A stretch of DNA of 64,000 nucleotides from Rhodococcus sp. 06-462-5 (lineage in GTDB: Bacteria; Actinomycetota; Actinomycetes; Mycobacteriales; Mycobacteriaceae): NCBI RefSeq assembly GCF_002258315.1, contig NZ_NOYD01000038.1:124001-188000 (forward strand), in the 5' to 3' direction. Positions 1-8,669 of the stretch are shown piece after piece. The translations under genes and the position numbers were made by a program. Under the pieces are notes generated by a model, which worked only from the letters and a program-made list of their open reading frames with translations, did no database searches and was not told the origin of the DNA. The first letter of the stretch is position 1; each line of letters opens with the position of its first letter.

Positions 1-147
1 CTTGCGGTGAAATTCCTTCGCGTTCTTGTCGCTCAGGTCGATTTCGTAGCTGACTCCGTTGACCGAATAGGTTATGTGTTCGCCACCGGATTCGATCGGT
101 TTTTCGTCGATGTCATCGACTAGTTGCACATAGACTTTTCTGGCCAT
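1..147 (-). CDS. lsr2: Lsr2 nucleoid-associated protein (5' part, truncated by window edge)
   Basis: The first 49 codons are visible, beginning MARKVYVQLVDDID and running through a YSVNGVSYEIDLS stretch. This is the conserved N-terminal dimerisation domain of Lsr2, the H-NS-like protein that silences AT-rich DNA in actinobacteria. The C-terminal AT-hook-like DNA-binding domain lies outside the window. A GGAGAG ribosome site sits about 7 nt before the ATG, and a TATAGT -10 box lies about 60 nt upstream, so this gene is leadered. Only the cut end is unusual. Confidence 0.95.
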   Translation of the reverse strand, partial: MARKVYVQLVDDIDEKPIESGGEHITYSVNGVSYEIDLSDKNAKEFHRK

Positions 148-663
148 GCTGAAGCTCTCCAATGATGCAGGGGATGATGCGGGGATGTCCAGATCGAACT
201 GAAGCGACTATACGGCTGAACAATGTGTTTATCCATGCGGGTCGGGGGATTGTTACTCGATTCGCAGAATTCCCACAGAAATGACCTCGTCCCTTCGAGG
301 AAACCGACGAGGTGATTGTCGGAAGCATTCTCTCGGCGGTCCTGTTCATCGTTATCCGTGAGAAAGACGAACTGTCCGGTTTGAATACGCATTGCCGTCC
401 CCGCGTCGGTTCGAGTTCGATCGAATGGCAATCTGCCGGTATCGGATCGGTGCGCTCCGGCAACGAATCGGTCACGAAACGCAATCGTTTCACTAACGAA
501 AGATCACTCGGTACGTGTCGAACGCGATATCTGCTTCACTTGAGGCGCAAGTGCCTGTTGTGACGTCTGGTGTCCCGTGATGCGGCGACCCGTTCGGATC
601 AGCGGTGTCCGAGGGGCCGAGAGGGGAGTTGCGCAGCGAGTTCCACCGCCTGCGCCAGACGAT
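148..663. other. Intergenic region between lsr2 and the amidase gene
   Basis: This stretch separates divergent lsr2 and the amidase gene. Besides the lsr2 promoter it holds a small inverted repeat at 476-491 (GAAACG, 4-nt spacer, CGTTTC) that could be an operator or a short hairpin. The open frames on both strands lack ribosome sites and recognisable protein features, so I do not call a gene here. No clear -10/-35 pair for the rightward amidase gene was found. Confidence 0.5.
207..235 (-). promoter_or_regulatory. Probable lsr2 promoter
   Basis: On the minus strand a TATAGT hexamer at 207-212 fits a -10 box. A weak -35 candidate, TGGATA, lies 17 bp upstream at 230-235. This gives a 5' untranslated region of about 55-60 nt before the lsr2 ATG. 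The assignment rests on sequence pattern only. Confidence 0.4.
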
Positions 664-1782
664 ATGAAATCTGCACCGATGACCAGGTCGGCATTGACGG
701 CGCTGATGTGTGCCGGAATTCTCGGTGCCGGGGTGCTCGTGTCTGCGCCGGCCATCGCCGCACCGGCCGGCACGGCACCCGCCACAGGTACCGAATTGTC
801 CGGCAAGACGGTCTTCCTCGATCCGGGCCACCAGGGCACCGGGCATTCGGAGAATCTGCAGCGTCAGGTGAACGACGGGCGGGGCGGCACCAAGGACTGC
901 CAGACCACCGGCATGACCACCCTGGACGGCGTGCCCGAGCACACCATCAACTGGAAAGTCAGCGAACTCGTCCGATCCAGCCTGGAGAGTCTGGGTGCAA
1001 CGGTGAAGACGAGTCGAGCAGACGACACCGGCTGGGGCGGATGCGTGGACGACAGGGCGCGGGCCGCCAGCGAGTCCGGGGCCGACGTGGCAGTGAGTAT
1101 CCACGCGGACTCCACGAGTACGACCTCCGACGCCGACAAGCACGGGTTCCATCTGATCGTGCCCACGCTGCCGATTCCGAGCGCGGCGGCCGATGCTGCC
1201 CAGTCCGAGGGGGGACGTTCGGCATCGACGCTGATGCGGGACTCCTACGTGCGCGCAGGCTTCGAGCCTGCCAACTACGCAGGAGTCGAGGACGGGATAC
1301 AGGAGCGATCCGATGTCGCCGGGCCTGCACTGACCACGGTTCCCCTCGTGTTCGTCGAAATGGGCAACGGATCGAACCCCGACGATGCAGCGCTCCTCGA
1401 GAGCCCGGACGGTCAGCTGAAGCATGCGATCGCCATCTCGACGGGGCTCATCGACTACCTCCTCGGGGCCGAAACCCCGTCCACGACAGCGGACACCGCC
1501 ACCACGCCTGCCGCCACCACGCCTGCCGCCGCCGCCACGGCCTCGGTTAACCCCGACCCGACTGCGCCGACCGGCACCGCCGCCCCCGCAGCGACGGCAC
1601 CCAGCGGCGCAGGCCCCGCCGCCGAGGGGCGTAGCGCATTGTCCAGGTTGCTCGAGAGCGTCTCCCCGTACGTGAACGCCCTCGGCGTCGACGGCCTGAA
1701 AGGACTCGTGACACCGGACAACGTGAGCAGTGTGTCGACGTTCGCTCGAGGCCTGCTGAAGCAGATTCTCGCCGACCGGTAG
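664..1782 (+). CDS. Secreted N-acetylmuramoyl-L-alanine amidase (Amidase_3 family)
   Basis: A zinc amidase that cleaves the MurNAc-L-Ala bond of peptidoglycan outside the membrane. The first 30 or so residues form a signal peptide ending near APAIAAPAG. Zinc ligands of Amidase_3 are visible: His in FLDPGHQG, Glu in PEHTINWK and His in SIHADS. The catalytic Glu is in VFVEMGNGSN. The C-terminal third has a Pro/Thr/Ala-rich linker (about residues 275-325) and then a short helical tail. It resembles mycobacterial Rv3717 but carries this extra tail. Start chosen at ATG 664, which gives a clean signal peptide; ATG 679 is also possible. A CobW-type GTPase begins 11 nt downstream. Confidence 0.88.
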   Translation: MKSAPMTRSALTALMCAGILGAGVLVSAPAIAAPAGTAPATGTELSGKTVFLDPGHQGTGHSENLQRQVNDGRGGTKDCQTTGMTTLDGVPEHTINWKVSELVRSSLESLGATVKTSRADDTGWGGCVDDRARAASESGADVAVSIHADSTSTTSDADKHGFHLIVPTLPIPSAAADAAQSEGGRSASTLMRDSYVRAGFEPANYAGVEDGIQERSDVAGPALTTVPLVFVEMGNGSNPDDAALLESPDGQLKHAIAISTGLIDYLLGAETPSTTADTATTPAATTPAAAATASVNPDPTAPTGTAAPAATAPSGAGPAAEGRSALSRLLESVSPYVNALGVDGLKGLVTPDNVSSVSTFARGLLKQILADR

Positions 1783-1793
1783 TCTCGGACGCC

Positions 1794-2834
1794 GTGGCGC
1801 GTCGACGAATTCCGGTGGTGATAGTTGCGGGCTTTCTCGGCGCGGGCAAGACCACGCTCCTGAACCACCTGCTGCGCAACGATTCCGGCATCCGAATAGG
1901 GGTTGTGGTCAACGACTTCGGGGCGATCAACATCGACTCGATGCTCGTGGCGGGCCAGGTCGATTCGATGGTCTCTCTCGGTAACGGCTGTATCTGTTGC
2001 GCCGTCGACATCAGCGATATGGACGCGATGTTCGACGCCCTCGCGCACCGCCGGTCCGCGATCGACGTGATCGTGGTGGAGGCCAGCGGTCTGGCCGAAC
2101 CCCGCAATCTCATCAGAATGGTCCGGGGTAGCGAGAACGAATTCATCGTCTACGGCGGGCTCGTCGGGGTCGTCGACGCGGTCGAGTTCCCGCAGACCCG
2201 CGCGCGGCATCCCGAGATCGACCAGCACCTGCAATTGGCCGATCTGGTGGTGCTGAACAAGTCCGATGCGGTGAGCGAGTCCGAACGCTCCTCGGTGCGC
2301 TCGACGGTGCAGTCCGTCGTAGCAGATGTGCCCGTCGTGCCGGTGGCTTTCGGTCGCGTCGACCCGCTGCTGCTGTTCGATCGGCGCGAGGATCGGTCGG
2401 TGGATTCGGCAATGGCGGTGCAGCTGTCGTTCGACGAACTACTCCGGGAGAACCACGATCACGATCACGATCATCACCTGCACGCGCAGTACTCGCACAC
2501 CGAGTTCGTCAGTACGGATCCCGTCGAACCCCGACGACTGATCGAGTTCTTGGAAAATCCTTCCGGCAATCTCTACCGCATCAAGGGATTCGTACACTTC
2601 GGCATCGCCGGCCACACCCAGAAGTTCGTCCTGCACACGGTGGGGCGCCACATCCGATTCGAGGCCGCGTCGTGGGCCAGGGGTGAGCCCGTGCAGACCT
2701 CACTGGTGCTGATCGGTACCGAGCTCGATGCACCGGCCGTCGAGCAGCGGTTGCGTGCCTGTGTACGAGGACCGGACGACGCCGACGACGCCTCCGCCAT
2801 GCTTCCGGTCCATCGCTACCTCGAGACCGGTTAG
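1794..2834 (+). CDS. CobW/COG0523 family GTPase, putative metallochaperone
   Basis: A G3E-family GTPase of about 346 residues. Walker A GAGKTT is at residues 16-21, the family CxCC metal motif (CICC) at 66-69, and an NKSD guanine-specificity motif near 158. A His/Asp-rich loop near residue 220 is typical of zinc-handling members, and a CobW C-terminal domain follows. The family uses GTP hydrolysis to load metals, usually zinc, onto client proteins. The GTG start lies 11 nt after the amidase stop, so the two are probably co-transcribed. No Zur-like box was found directly upstream. The metal is inferred, not shown. Confidence 0.88.
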   Translation: MARRRIPVVIVAGFLGAGKTTLLNHLLRNDSGIRIGVVVNDFGAINIDSMLVAGQVDSMVSLGNGCICCAVDISDMDAMFDALAHRRSAIDVIVVEASGLAEPRNLIRMVRGSENEFIVYGGLVGVVDAVEFPQTRARHPEIDQHLQLADLVVLNKSDAVSESERSSVRSTVQSVVADVPVVPVAFGRVDPLLLFDRREDRSVDSAMAVQLSFDELLRENHDHDHDHHLHAQYSHTEFVSTDPVEPRRLIEFLENPSGNLYRIKGFVHFGIAGHTQKFVLHTVGRHIRFEAASWARGEPVQTSLVLIGTELDAPAVEQRLRACVRGPDDADDASAMLPVHRYLETG

Positions 2835-2838
2835 TTCT

Positions 2839-3252
2839 CTAGAGCCCGACCCACTCGGTGCGTCCGCCCTCGAATCCCTGACGCTTCCAGATCGGGACCT
2901 CGGCCTTGATGCGCTCGACGAGTCGCGCGCAGGCCTCGAACGCCTCGGCGCGATGAGCGGAGCCGACGGCGGCCACGAGTGCAAGGTCCCCGACCCGCAG
3001 ATCGCCGACGCGATGCACCGCGGCCACCGCCAATCCGGTCTCTGCCGAAACCTCCGAGCAGCACCGGCTCAGGAAGCGTTCCGCGTCGGGGTGTGCGCGG
3101 TATTCCAGTGTCTCCACGGCATGTCCGCCGTCGTGATCGCGTACGATTCCGCTGAACAGTACGACGGCACCGTGACGCGAATCCTGTACTGCTGCTTCCA
3201 CTTCGGCAGTGCTCAACGGTTCGTTCGAGATGCGGGCGACGAGCTCACTCAT
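2839..3252 (-). CDS. moaE: Molybdopterin synthase catalytic subunit MoaE
   Basis: Large subunit of molybdopterin synthase, which with thiocarboxylated MoaD puts the dithiolene sulfurs into precursor Z (cPMP). About 137 residues, the normal size. Family motifs include GAVVLFSGIVRDH, LEYRAHPDAE, HRVGDL, and the substrate-binding lysine region EVPIWKRQ near the C-terminus. Start at ATG 3252 is supported by a GGAGGAGG ribosome site; a longer upstream frame would run into moaC-mog. It overlaps the end of the moaC-mog gene by 8 nt, so it is the last gene of the leftward moeA - moaC-mog - moaE operon. It converges on the CobW gene with only 4 nt between. Confidence 0.95.
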   Translation of the reverse strand: MSELVARISNEPLSTAEVEAAVQDSRHGAVVLFSGIVRDHDGGHAVETLEYRAHPDAERFLSRCCSEVSAETGLAVAAVHRVGDLRVGDLALVAAVGSAHRAEAFEACARLVERIKAEVPIWKRQGFEGGRTEWVGL

Positions 3253-4246
3253 CGTGGGGGCCTCCTCCGGCGATCTGGGCCAGCACATGGTCGAGGAGCG
3301 GGTCGAGAACGGAGAGTCCGTCCTTCACGCCACCCGGCGAGCCCGGCAGGTTGACTACGAGCGTGCGTCCGATCAGACCCGAGACACCGCGGCTGAGCAC
3401 CGCATGAGGCGTCGCCGATGTTCCGCGGGTTCGGATCGCATCGGCTATCCCCGGCATGTCGATGTCGAGTAGTGCTGCTGTCGCCTCGGGGGTCGCGTCG
3501 GTGGGGGACACACCGGTGCCACCGGTGCTGACGATCAGCGACGGTTCGCCGCGTAGGGCGTCCTGCAACCCCGCAGCGATGTCGGCATCGGCGTACACCA
3601 GCGGGCCGCGCACGGCGAAGCTTCGATCGGTCAACCACGACGCGATGGTGGGGCCGGTGGTGTCCGGTCGAGTTCCGTTCGCGCCGCCGGTCGAGGCCAC
3701 CAGAACCACTGCGGACCGTGAGGAGTCGAATATCGGTGCGGCCGAGGCCTCGGCGGACACCTCGGCGTCGTCCCGTTGCCAGTGCCCGTGCTTGCCACCG
3801 TCTTTGGTGAGCAACCGGACACCGTTCATGGTGGCACCGGGGTCGACGGCCTTGACCATGTCGTGCAGGGTCAAGCCGGCGACGGCGACGGCGGTCAGGG
3901 CTTCCATCTCCACGCCGGTGCGTCCGGTGGTGCGGGCGGTCGCCTCGACCGTGATGGACGACTCGGTGAACCCGAACGAGATCTTCACCGAGGAGAGGGC
4001 GAGCTGATGACACAGCGGAATCAGTTCCGACGTCCGCTTCGCCGCCGAGATGCCGGCGATGCGGGCGGTGGCGAGAACGTCGGCTTTGGGCATGTCGTCG
4101 GCGCGCACGAGCGCGATGACCTCGGCAGTGGTGACGAACTCACCGGCGGCGACGGCCGTGCGCGAGGTTTCCTTCTTGTGCGCCACATCGACCATGCGGG
4201 CGCGGCCCTGATCGTCGAGATGGGACAGCTGGGCATCGGTGGTCAC
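3245..4246 (-). CDS. moaC-mog: Bifunctional MoaC-MogA/MoaB fusion protein (Moco biosynthesis)
   Basis: A 333-residue fusion of two Moco enzymes. Residues about 5-155 are MoaC (cyclic pyranopterin monophosphate synthase), with KRTSELIPLCH and GVEMEALTAV motifs. Residues about 165-330 are a MogA/MoaB domain (molybdopterin adenylyltransferase), with STGGTGVSPTD and NLPGSPGG motifs. The start is GTG 4246, whose GTGA overlaps the moeA stop; a GGAGG lies about 10 nt upstream. The 3' end overlaps moaE. Such MoaC/MoaB fusions occur in actinobacteria. The fusion ties an early step (with MoaA) to a late one (adenylylation before MoeA). Confidence 0.93.
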   Translation of the reverse strand: MTTDAQLSHLDDQGRARMVDVAHKKETSRTAVAAGEFVTTAEVIALVRADDMPKADVLATARIAGISAAKRTSELIPLCHQLALSSVKISFGFTESSITVEATARTTGRTGVEMEALTAVAVAGLTLHDMVKAVDPGATMNGVRLLTKDGGKHGHWQRDDAEVSAEASAAPIFDSSRSAVVLVASTGGANGTRPDTTGPTIASWLTDRSFAVRGPLVYADADIAAGLQDALRGEPSLIVSTGGTGVSPTDATPEATAALLDIDMPGIADAIRTRGTSATPHAVLSRGVSGLIGRTLVVNLPGSPGGVKDGLSVLDPLLDHVLAQIAGGGPHDE

Positions 4247-5433
4247 AGCGGCCACACCTCCACGTCGGATCCTGCAGCGAGTTCGGTTGTCTCGGAATCG
4301 ATGTCGATCAACACATCGGCCCATGCCAGTGCGGCGACCAGGTGCGAGCCCGGGCCCGCGACGAGCTCGACCCGACCGTCCTCGCGCACTCGGCCACGGA
4401 GCAGCTGTCTTCTCCCGGGCGGAGACACGATCGATTCGTGCAGGGCTGCGGTGGTCGAGAGCACCGGAGGCAGACCGGCCGCTCGTCGAACGATGTTGCG
4501 CGCGAACATGATGTACGAGACGACCGTACTGACGGGATTGCCGGGAAAGCTGAGCACGGGAACACCGTCGAACATCGTGATGCCCTGCGGTCCGCCCGGC
4601 TGCATCCGAACCGATCCGAATTTGCCACCGAGCGGCCGGAGCACGTCCTTGACCACCTCGAAATCGCCCATCGAAACGCCGCCGGACGTGATGATCAGCT
4701 CGGCCGATTCCGCTGCCGCGTCGAGGATCTCGCGAAAGCGGCTCGGCTCGTCGGAGCTGCGCGAGACGGAGACCACCTCGGCGCCGCTGGCGCGCAAGTG
4801 CGCGGCGAGGGTGATGCCGTTCGAGTCGTAGATCTGACCGGGCGTCAACGTCGAGCCGGCGTCGGCCAGTTCTGCGCCGGTGGTCACGACGGCCACGCGA
4901 GGACGTGAGCGTACCTCCAGCTCGCCCAAGCCGACGGCAGCCAGCACGGAGATGTGGCGGGGTTCGAGCACCCGGCCCGACTCGACCAGGACTGTTCCGA
5001 CGCGTACGTCGCTGCCCTGTTCGCGTACGAATTCACCTGCTGCGCGGCTTCTTTCGATGGTCACCGATCCGGCCGCAGGTACGGAGGTGTCTTCGACGGG
5101 GACGATGGCGTCCGCTCCGTCCGGAATGGGGGCACCGGTCATGATCTTGGCGGCGCTGCCCGAGGCGAGAACTGCCGACTCCGTCGGGCCTGCGGCGATG
5201 ATCGTCGAGACCGGAAGCGTCACGGGGGTCGTGGCCACGGATCGAGAATCCACGGCGTAACCGTCCATCTGCGAGTTGCGGAACAGCGGCAGATCGACCG
5301 GCGATCGCACGTCGTGGAACGACACGCGTCCCAGCGCGTCGTCGAGAGGAATTCGCTGAGCAGTTCTCGTGGTCAGTGTCGCCAGCAGAGTCTCGACCGC
5401 GGCGGCATGTTCCTCGACCGATACAGCGGTCAC
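4243..5433 (-). CDS. moeA: Molybdopterin molybdenumtransferase MoeA
   Basis: Inserts molybdate into adenylylated molybdopterin to give active Moco. 396 residues, full length. Motifs: NSQMDGYAV early, GDxxxxSGGVSMGDFE centrally, and FPGNPVS for the MoCF domain, followed by the C-terminal beta-barrel domain IV ending VEVWPL. Start GTG 5433 is chosen because no earlier in-frame start has support. A 14-codon open frame ends with a TGA that overlaps this GTG, suggesting coupling. First full gene of the leftward Moco operon and divergent from moaA. Confidence 0.94.
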   Translation of the reverse strand: MTAVSVEEHAAAVETLLATLTTRTAQRIPLDDALGRVSFHDVRSPVDLPLFRNSQMDGYAVDSRSVATTPVTLPVSTIIAAGPTESAVLASGSAAKIMTGAPIPDGADAIVPVEDTSVPAAGSVTIERSRAAGEFVREQGSDVRVGTVLVESGRVLEPRHISVLAAVGLGELEVRSRPRVAVVTTGAELADAGSTLTPGQIYDSNGITLAAHLRASGAEVVSVSRSSDEPSRFREILDAAAESAELIITSGGVSMGDFEVVKDVLRPLGGKFGSVRMQPGGPQGITMFDGVPVLSFPGNPVSTVVSYIMFARNIVRRAAGLPPVLSTTAALHESIVSPPGRRQLLRGRVREDGRVELVAGPGSHLVAALAWADVLIDIDSETTELAAGSDVEVWPL

Positions 5434-5474
5434 CGTGCGGATCCAGTGATCGCGTGCGTGTGCTCAACCGTCAT
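5430..5474 (-). CDS. Possible 14-residue leader ORF coupled to moeA
   Basis: An ATG at 5474 opens a 14-residue frame (MTVEHTHAITGSAR) whose TGA overlaps the moeA GTG start as GTGA. A TAGGAT hexamer at 5483-5488 ends 8 nt before the ATG, the arrangement seen at many leaderless genes here. If it is translated, ribosomes finishing it could restart at moeA, which has only a weak ribosome site. The peptide has no recognisable function. It could equally be chance. Confidence 0.3.
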   Translation of the reverse strand: MTVEHTHAITGSAR

Positions 5475-5580
5475 GGGTGCCAATCCTAAGCACGCCGATC
5501 CGGCCACTCGGTGTGGGCTGCGGCATAATGGGTAGACACACTTACGACAGACGTGATTTTCGACGGAGACGAGGTACGAG

Positions 5581-6669
5581 GTGACGGTGGACAGTGTCAC
5601 CTCGCTCGGCATTCCCAGGTTCGGCACCACCCCGGGTTCGATGGCAGGCAGTACGAACTCGGTGTCCGACCGGCCGGACGTGCCGCACCTGATCGATCGT
5701 TTCGGCCGAGTGGCCCGTGACCTGCGTATCTCGATCACCGAGAAGTGCTCGTTGCGCTGCACCTACTGCATGCCGGAGGAGGGGCTTCCTGCCATTCCTG
5801 CGTCGAACCTGCTCACGCCGGCCGAGATCGCGCGAGTGGTGTCGGTGTCGGTACGTCTGCTGGGCATTCGGGACGTGCGCTTCACCGGAGGCGAGCCGCT
5901 GATGCGCCGCGATCTCGACGACATTCTGCGGCTGTGCGCCGAGGTGGCCGAGGGTGTTCCCCTGTCGATGACCACCAATGCCGTCGGTCTCGAACACCGG
6001 GCGCAGTCCTTGGCCGACGCCGGGTTGACCCGAGTGAACGTCTCGCTCGACTCCGTCGACCGCGAGGATTTCGCGCGCTTGACCCGACGCGATCGGCTGC
6101 CGTCCGTGCTCGCCGGAATCAGGGCGGCGCAGCGAGCCGGGATCGGACCGGTCAAGGTCAACGCCGTTCTGATGCGCGACACACTGTCCGGTGCCGTCGA
6201 TCTGCTGCGCTGGTGTCTCGACGAAGGCGTGGCTCTGCGCTTCATCGAGCAGATGCCGCTCGATGCCGACCACGAATGGGCTCGCGCGAACATGATCGAT
6301 GCCCAGACCTTGCTCGACGAACTGTCCACCGAGTTCGACCTGCGTGAGGTGGGGCGCGTCGATCCGTCCGCCCCCGCCGAGGAATGGAGCGTCGACGGTA
6401 CCGACGCCACCGTCGGCATCATCGCGTCGGTGACGCGCTCGTTCTGCGGTGATTGCGACCGAACCAGGATCACGGCCGAAGGAACGATTCGGTCCTGTCT
6501 GTTCAGCGACGACGAGACCGATCTGCGGGCAGCCCTGCGCGGCGGTGCCACCGACGACGAACTGGCAGCGGTGTGGCGTGGGGCGATGTGGAACAAGTGG
6601 GCGGGTCACGGCATCGACGCCGACGGTTTCGTACCTCCCACCCGCAGCATGGGAGCCATCGGTGGGTGA
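5581..6669 (+). CDS. moaA: GTP 3',8-cyclase MoaA (radical SAM)
   Basis: The first Moco enzyme: converts GTP to 3',8-cyclo-GTP by radical SAM chemistry. 362 residues. The radical SAM cluster motif CSLRCTYC is near residue 57, the SAM-binding RFTGGEPL near 100, and the C-terminal second cluster CGDC...C near 287-303. It ends in Gly-Gly, as in active MoaA enzymes. Start GTG 5581 has a GGAGACGAGG ribosome site. It is divergent from moeA. A CATAAT -10-like hexamer lies about 50 nt upstream. moaD overlaps its 3' end by 8 nt. Confidence 0.96.
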   Translation: MTVDSVTSLGIPRFGTTPGSMAGSTNSVSDRPDVPHLIDRFGRVARDLRISITEKCSLRCTYCMPEEGLPAIPASNLLTPAEIARVVSVSVRLLGIRDVRFTGGEPLMRRDLDDILRLCAEVAEGVPLSMTTNAVGLEHRAQSLADAGLTRVNVSLDSVDREDFARLTRRDRLPSVLAGIRAAQRAGIGPVKVNAVLMRDTLSGAVDLLRWCLDEGVALRFIEQMPLDADHEWARANMIDAQTLLDELSTEFDLREVGRVDPSAPAEEWSVDGTDATVGIIASVTRSFCGDCDRTRITAEGTIRSCLFSDDETDLRAALRGGATDDELAAVWRGAMWNKWAGHGIDADGFVPPTRSMGAIGG

Positions 6670-6916
6670 GACCCAGGTGGAGGTGCGGTACTTCGCTGCA
6701 GCGGTCGACGCGTCGCACTGCGAGTCCGAGTTCCTGGCCGTGCCGGTCGGAGCCACCCTTGCCGATCTGCGAGAGCTGATCCTGTCCAAGCACGGCGCGC
6801 CGATGGAGCCGATTCTCAGGGTGTCGGCGTACCTGGTGGGAGAGGATCTGACCCGCGACCTCGGACGCGTGATCGGCGGCAGGGTCGATGTGCTGCCTCC
6901 CTTCGCCGGCGGCTGA
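6662..6916 (+). CDS. moaD: Molybdopterin synthase sulfur-carrier subunit MoaD
   Basis: A ubiquitin-fold sulfur carrier of 84 residues ending in the required Gly-Gly (PPFAGG), which is adenylylated and thiocarboxylated before working with MoaE. The start is GTG 6662, inside the end of moaA, giving 8 nt of overlap and likely coupling. GTG 6677 is a shorter alternative. No MoeB-like activating enzyme is encoded in the window, so that step must come from elsewhere. Confidence 0.9.
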   Translation: MGETQVEVRYFAAAVDASHCESEFLAVPVGATLADLRELILSKHGAPMEPILRVSAYLVGEDLTRDLGRVIGGRVDVLPPFAGG

Positions 6917-6947
6917 GCGCACCCGGTTCGACGCGCCGCCACCGACA

Positions 6948-6960
6948 GGGGGGGGGGGGG
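6948..6960 (+). repeat. Homopolymeric tract of 13 G
   Basis: An uninterrupted run of 13 G in the 55-bp gap between convergent moaD and nadE. It is outside both coding frames, 12 bp from the nadE stop. Such runs slip easily during replication and are also a common sequencing or assembly error, so its true length is uncertain. Confidence 0.9.
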
Positions 6961-6971
6961 CTGCCGAAGGT

Positions 6972-7817
6972 TCAGCTGCTCCTCTTCCACCAATCGTCGA
7001 ACGGCGTCACGGGCACCGTGCGCTTGTGCCGAGTTGCGAGGAACATCTTCTCCAGCTTGTCGGCGATCTCCTCGGTAACGTCCTTGCCCTCCAGGTAATC
7101 GTCGATCTGTTCGTACGTCACTCCGAGCGCTTCCTCGTCGGGTAGCGCAGGTCGGTCGTCTTCGAGATCGGCGGTGGGAACCTTGCGCCAGGTGCTCTCG
7201 GGGGCTCCCAGCTCGCGCAGCAGCGCCGCACCCTGACGCTTGCTCAAGCCGGTGAGCGGAGTCAGATCGACCCCGCCGTCACCGAACTTGGTGAAGAAGC
7301 CGGTGATCGCCTCGGCGGCGTGGTCGGTGCCCACGACGACGTAGCCGAGTTCACCGGCGAGGGCGTATTGCGCGACCATCCGCTGGCGAGCCTTGATGTT
7401 GCCGCGGACGAAGTCTCGGATCTCGGCACTACCGAGTGCTTCCGCCGTCGCGGCCGCTGCGGCGTCGGCGGCGTCCTTGATGTTCACCGTCACCGTGCGG
7501 TCGGGATCGATGAACTTCAGAGCGATCGATGCGTCGTCCTCGTCGGCCTGCACGCCGTAGGGAAGGCGAACGGCGACGAACTCGGCCTCGTGGCCGTCGG
7601 CTCGCAGCTCCGTCGCTGCCTGTTGAGCGAGCTTGCCGGTGAGCGTGCTGTCCTGACCGCCACTGATGCCGAGTACGAATCCCGAGGCCGGAGTCGATGC
7701 CAAGTAATCCTTGAGGAAGTCCACTCGCCTGCGGACTTCCGTGATCGGGTCGATGGTCGACTGCACGGCCAGCTCGCGCATGATTCCCGTGCGCAATTCC
7801 GAGTTGATGTGTCCCAT
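6972..7817 (-). CDS. nadE: NH3-dependent NAD+ synthetase
   Basis: Converts deamido-NAD+ to NAD+ using ATP and ammonia. About 281 residues with no glutaminase domain, so it is the ammonia-dependent type; M. tuberculosis uses a larger glutamine-dependent form. The PP-loop SGGQDST is near residue 52. Further motifs include [16 protein letters not shown] and the C-terminal [13 protein letters not shown]. The start is ATG 7817. A TAGGAT box ends 6 nt upstream (7824-7829), which fits a leaderless transcript. It is divergent from the kinase-like gene. Confidence 0.94.
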   Translation of the reverse strand: MGHINSELRTGIMRELAVQSTIDPITEVRRRVDFLKDYLASTPASGFVLGISGGQDSTLTGKLAQQAATELRADGHEAEFVAVRLPYGVQADEDDASIALKFIDPDRTVTVNIKDAADAAAAATAEALGSAEIRDFVRGNIKARQRMVAQYALAGELGYVVVGTDHAAEAITGFFTKFGDGGVDLTPLTGLSKRQGAALLRELGAPESTWRKVPTADLEDDRPALPDEEALGVTYEQIDDYLEGKDVTEEIADKLEKMFLATRHKRTVPVTPFDDWWKRSS

Positions 7818-7877
7818 CACGTCATCCTAATGACGAGCGCCGGTGCCGGTCTCTCGCCGTGCGTAGTGTCGGTGGTC

Positions 7878-8660
7878 GTGAGTGGATCCTCCGATACCTT
7901 CGTCAAGCGAAACCCCCAGGCGCATCCCGACTTCTACGCCGCCGAGGCCACCGGGCTTCGATGGCTCGGCGAGGCGGCGGCCCCTGTCGTCGGAGTCCTC
8001 GGGCATGGCCGGACGCACATCGAACTCGAACGGCTGGTCGCGACCCGTCCCACGCCGGGCGCAGCCGAACGATTCGGACGCGCACTGGCCGCGATGCACT
8101 CCGCCGGAGCCGCCGGCTTCGGTGCGCCACCGGTGGATGCAGACGGCGTCGGCTTCTCGGGTCGGCTGTTCATCGGTGCTCGGCCCATGAGCAGCACCGT
8201 CCACGCATCGTGGGGAGCGTTCTACGCGGCCGAACGAGTGTTGCCGTTTCTCCGAATCGCCGTTGACGCGGGCACGGTGACGCCCGGGGAGGCCGCGGCA
8301 GTCGAATCGGCGTGCCGACGCATCGCGGACGGCGACTTCGACGACGCGGAGCCGCCGAGCCGTATTCACGGTGATCTCTGGAACGGCAACGTGTTCTGGA
8401 CCGACGCGGGAGTGGTGCTGATCGACCCGGCAGCACACGGTGGGCACCGCGAGACCGACCTGGCGATGCTGGCGCTGTTCGGCTGCCCCCACCTCGACGC
8501 CGTCGTCGACGGCTACGAGACGGTGCGGCCGTTGCGAGCCGGGTGGCGTGAGCGCACACCTCTGCACCAGTTGCACCCGCTCGCCGTTCATGCGGCCGGC
8601 CACGGCCGCTCGTACGGCACCGCGCTGCACGCGGCGGCCGCGGCCGTGCTCGGGCTCTGA
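7878..8660 (+). CDS. Fructosamine kinase family protein
   Basis: A small-molecule kinase fold of about 260 residues. The FN3K-type catalytic loop IHGDLWNGNVFW is near residue 160, and the metal-binding DPAAHGGHRETDLAM follows. The family phosphorylates sugars on glycated proteins or amines; the true substrate in bacteria is usually unknown. The start GTG 7878 is chosen for the family length and for a TAGTGT box ending 8 nt upstream. An ATG at 7830 would add 16 residues and cannot be excluded. It converges on the TetR gene with 9 nt between. Confidence 0.85.
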   Translation: MSGSSDTFVKRNPQAHPDFYAAEATGLRWLGEAAAPVVGVLGHGRTHIELERLVATRPTPGAAERFGRALAAMHSAGAAGFGAPPVDADGVGFSGRLFIGARPMSSTVHASWGAFYAAERVLPFLRIAVDAGTVTPGEAAAVESACRRIADGDFDDAEPPSRIHGDLWNGNVFWTDAGVVLIDPAAHGGHRETDLAMLALFGCPHLDAVVDGYETVRPLRAGWRERTPLHQLHPLAVHAAGHGRSYGTALHAAAAAVLGL

Positions 8661-8669
8661 GCGCCCGAG

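Noticed and set aside
113-493. 126-codon minus-strand frame upstream of the lsr2 start
   Set aside because: It overlaps lsr2 in another frame, has no ribosome site and no recognisable domain.
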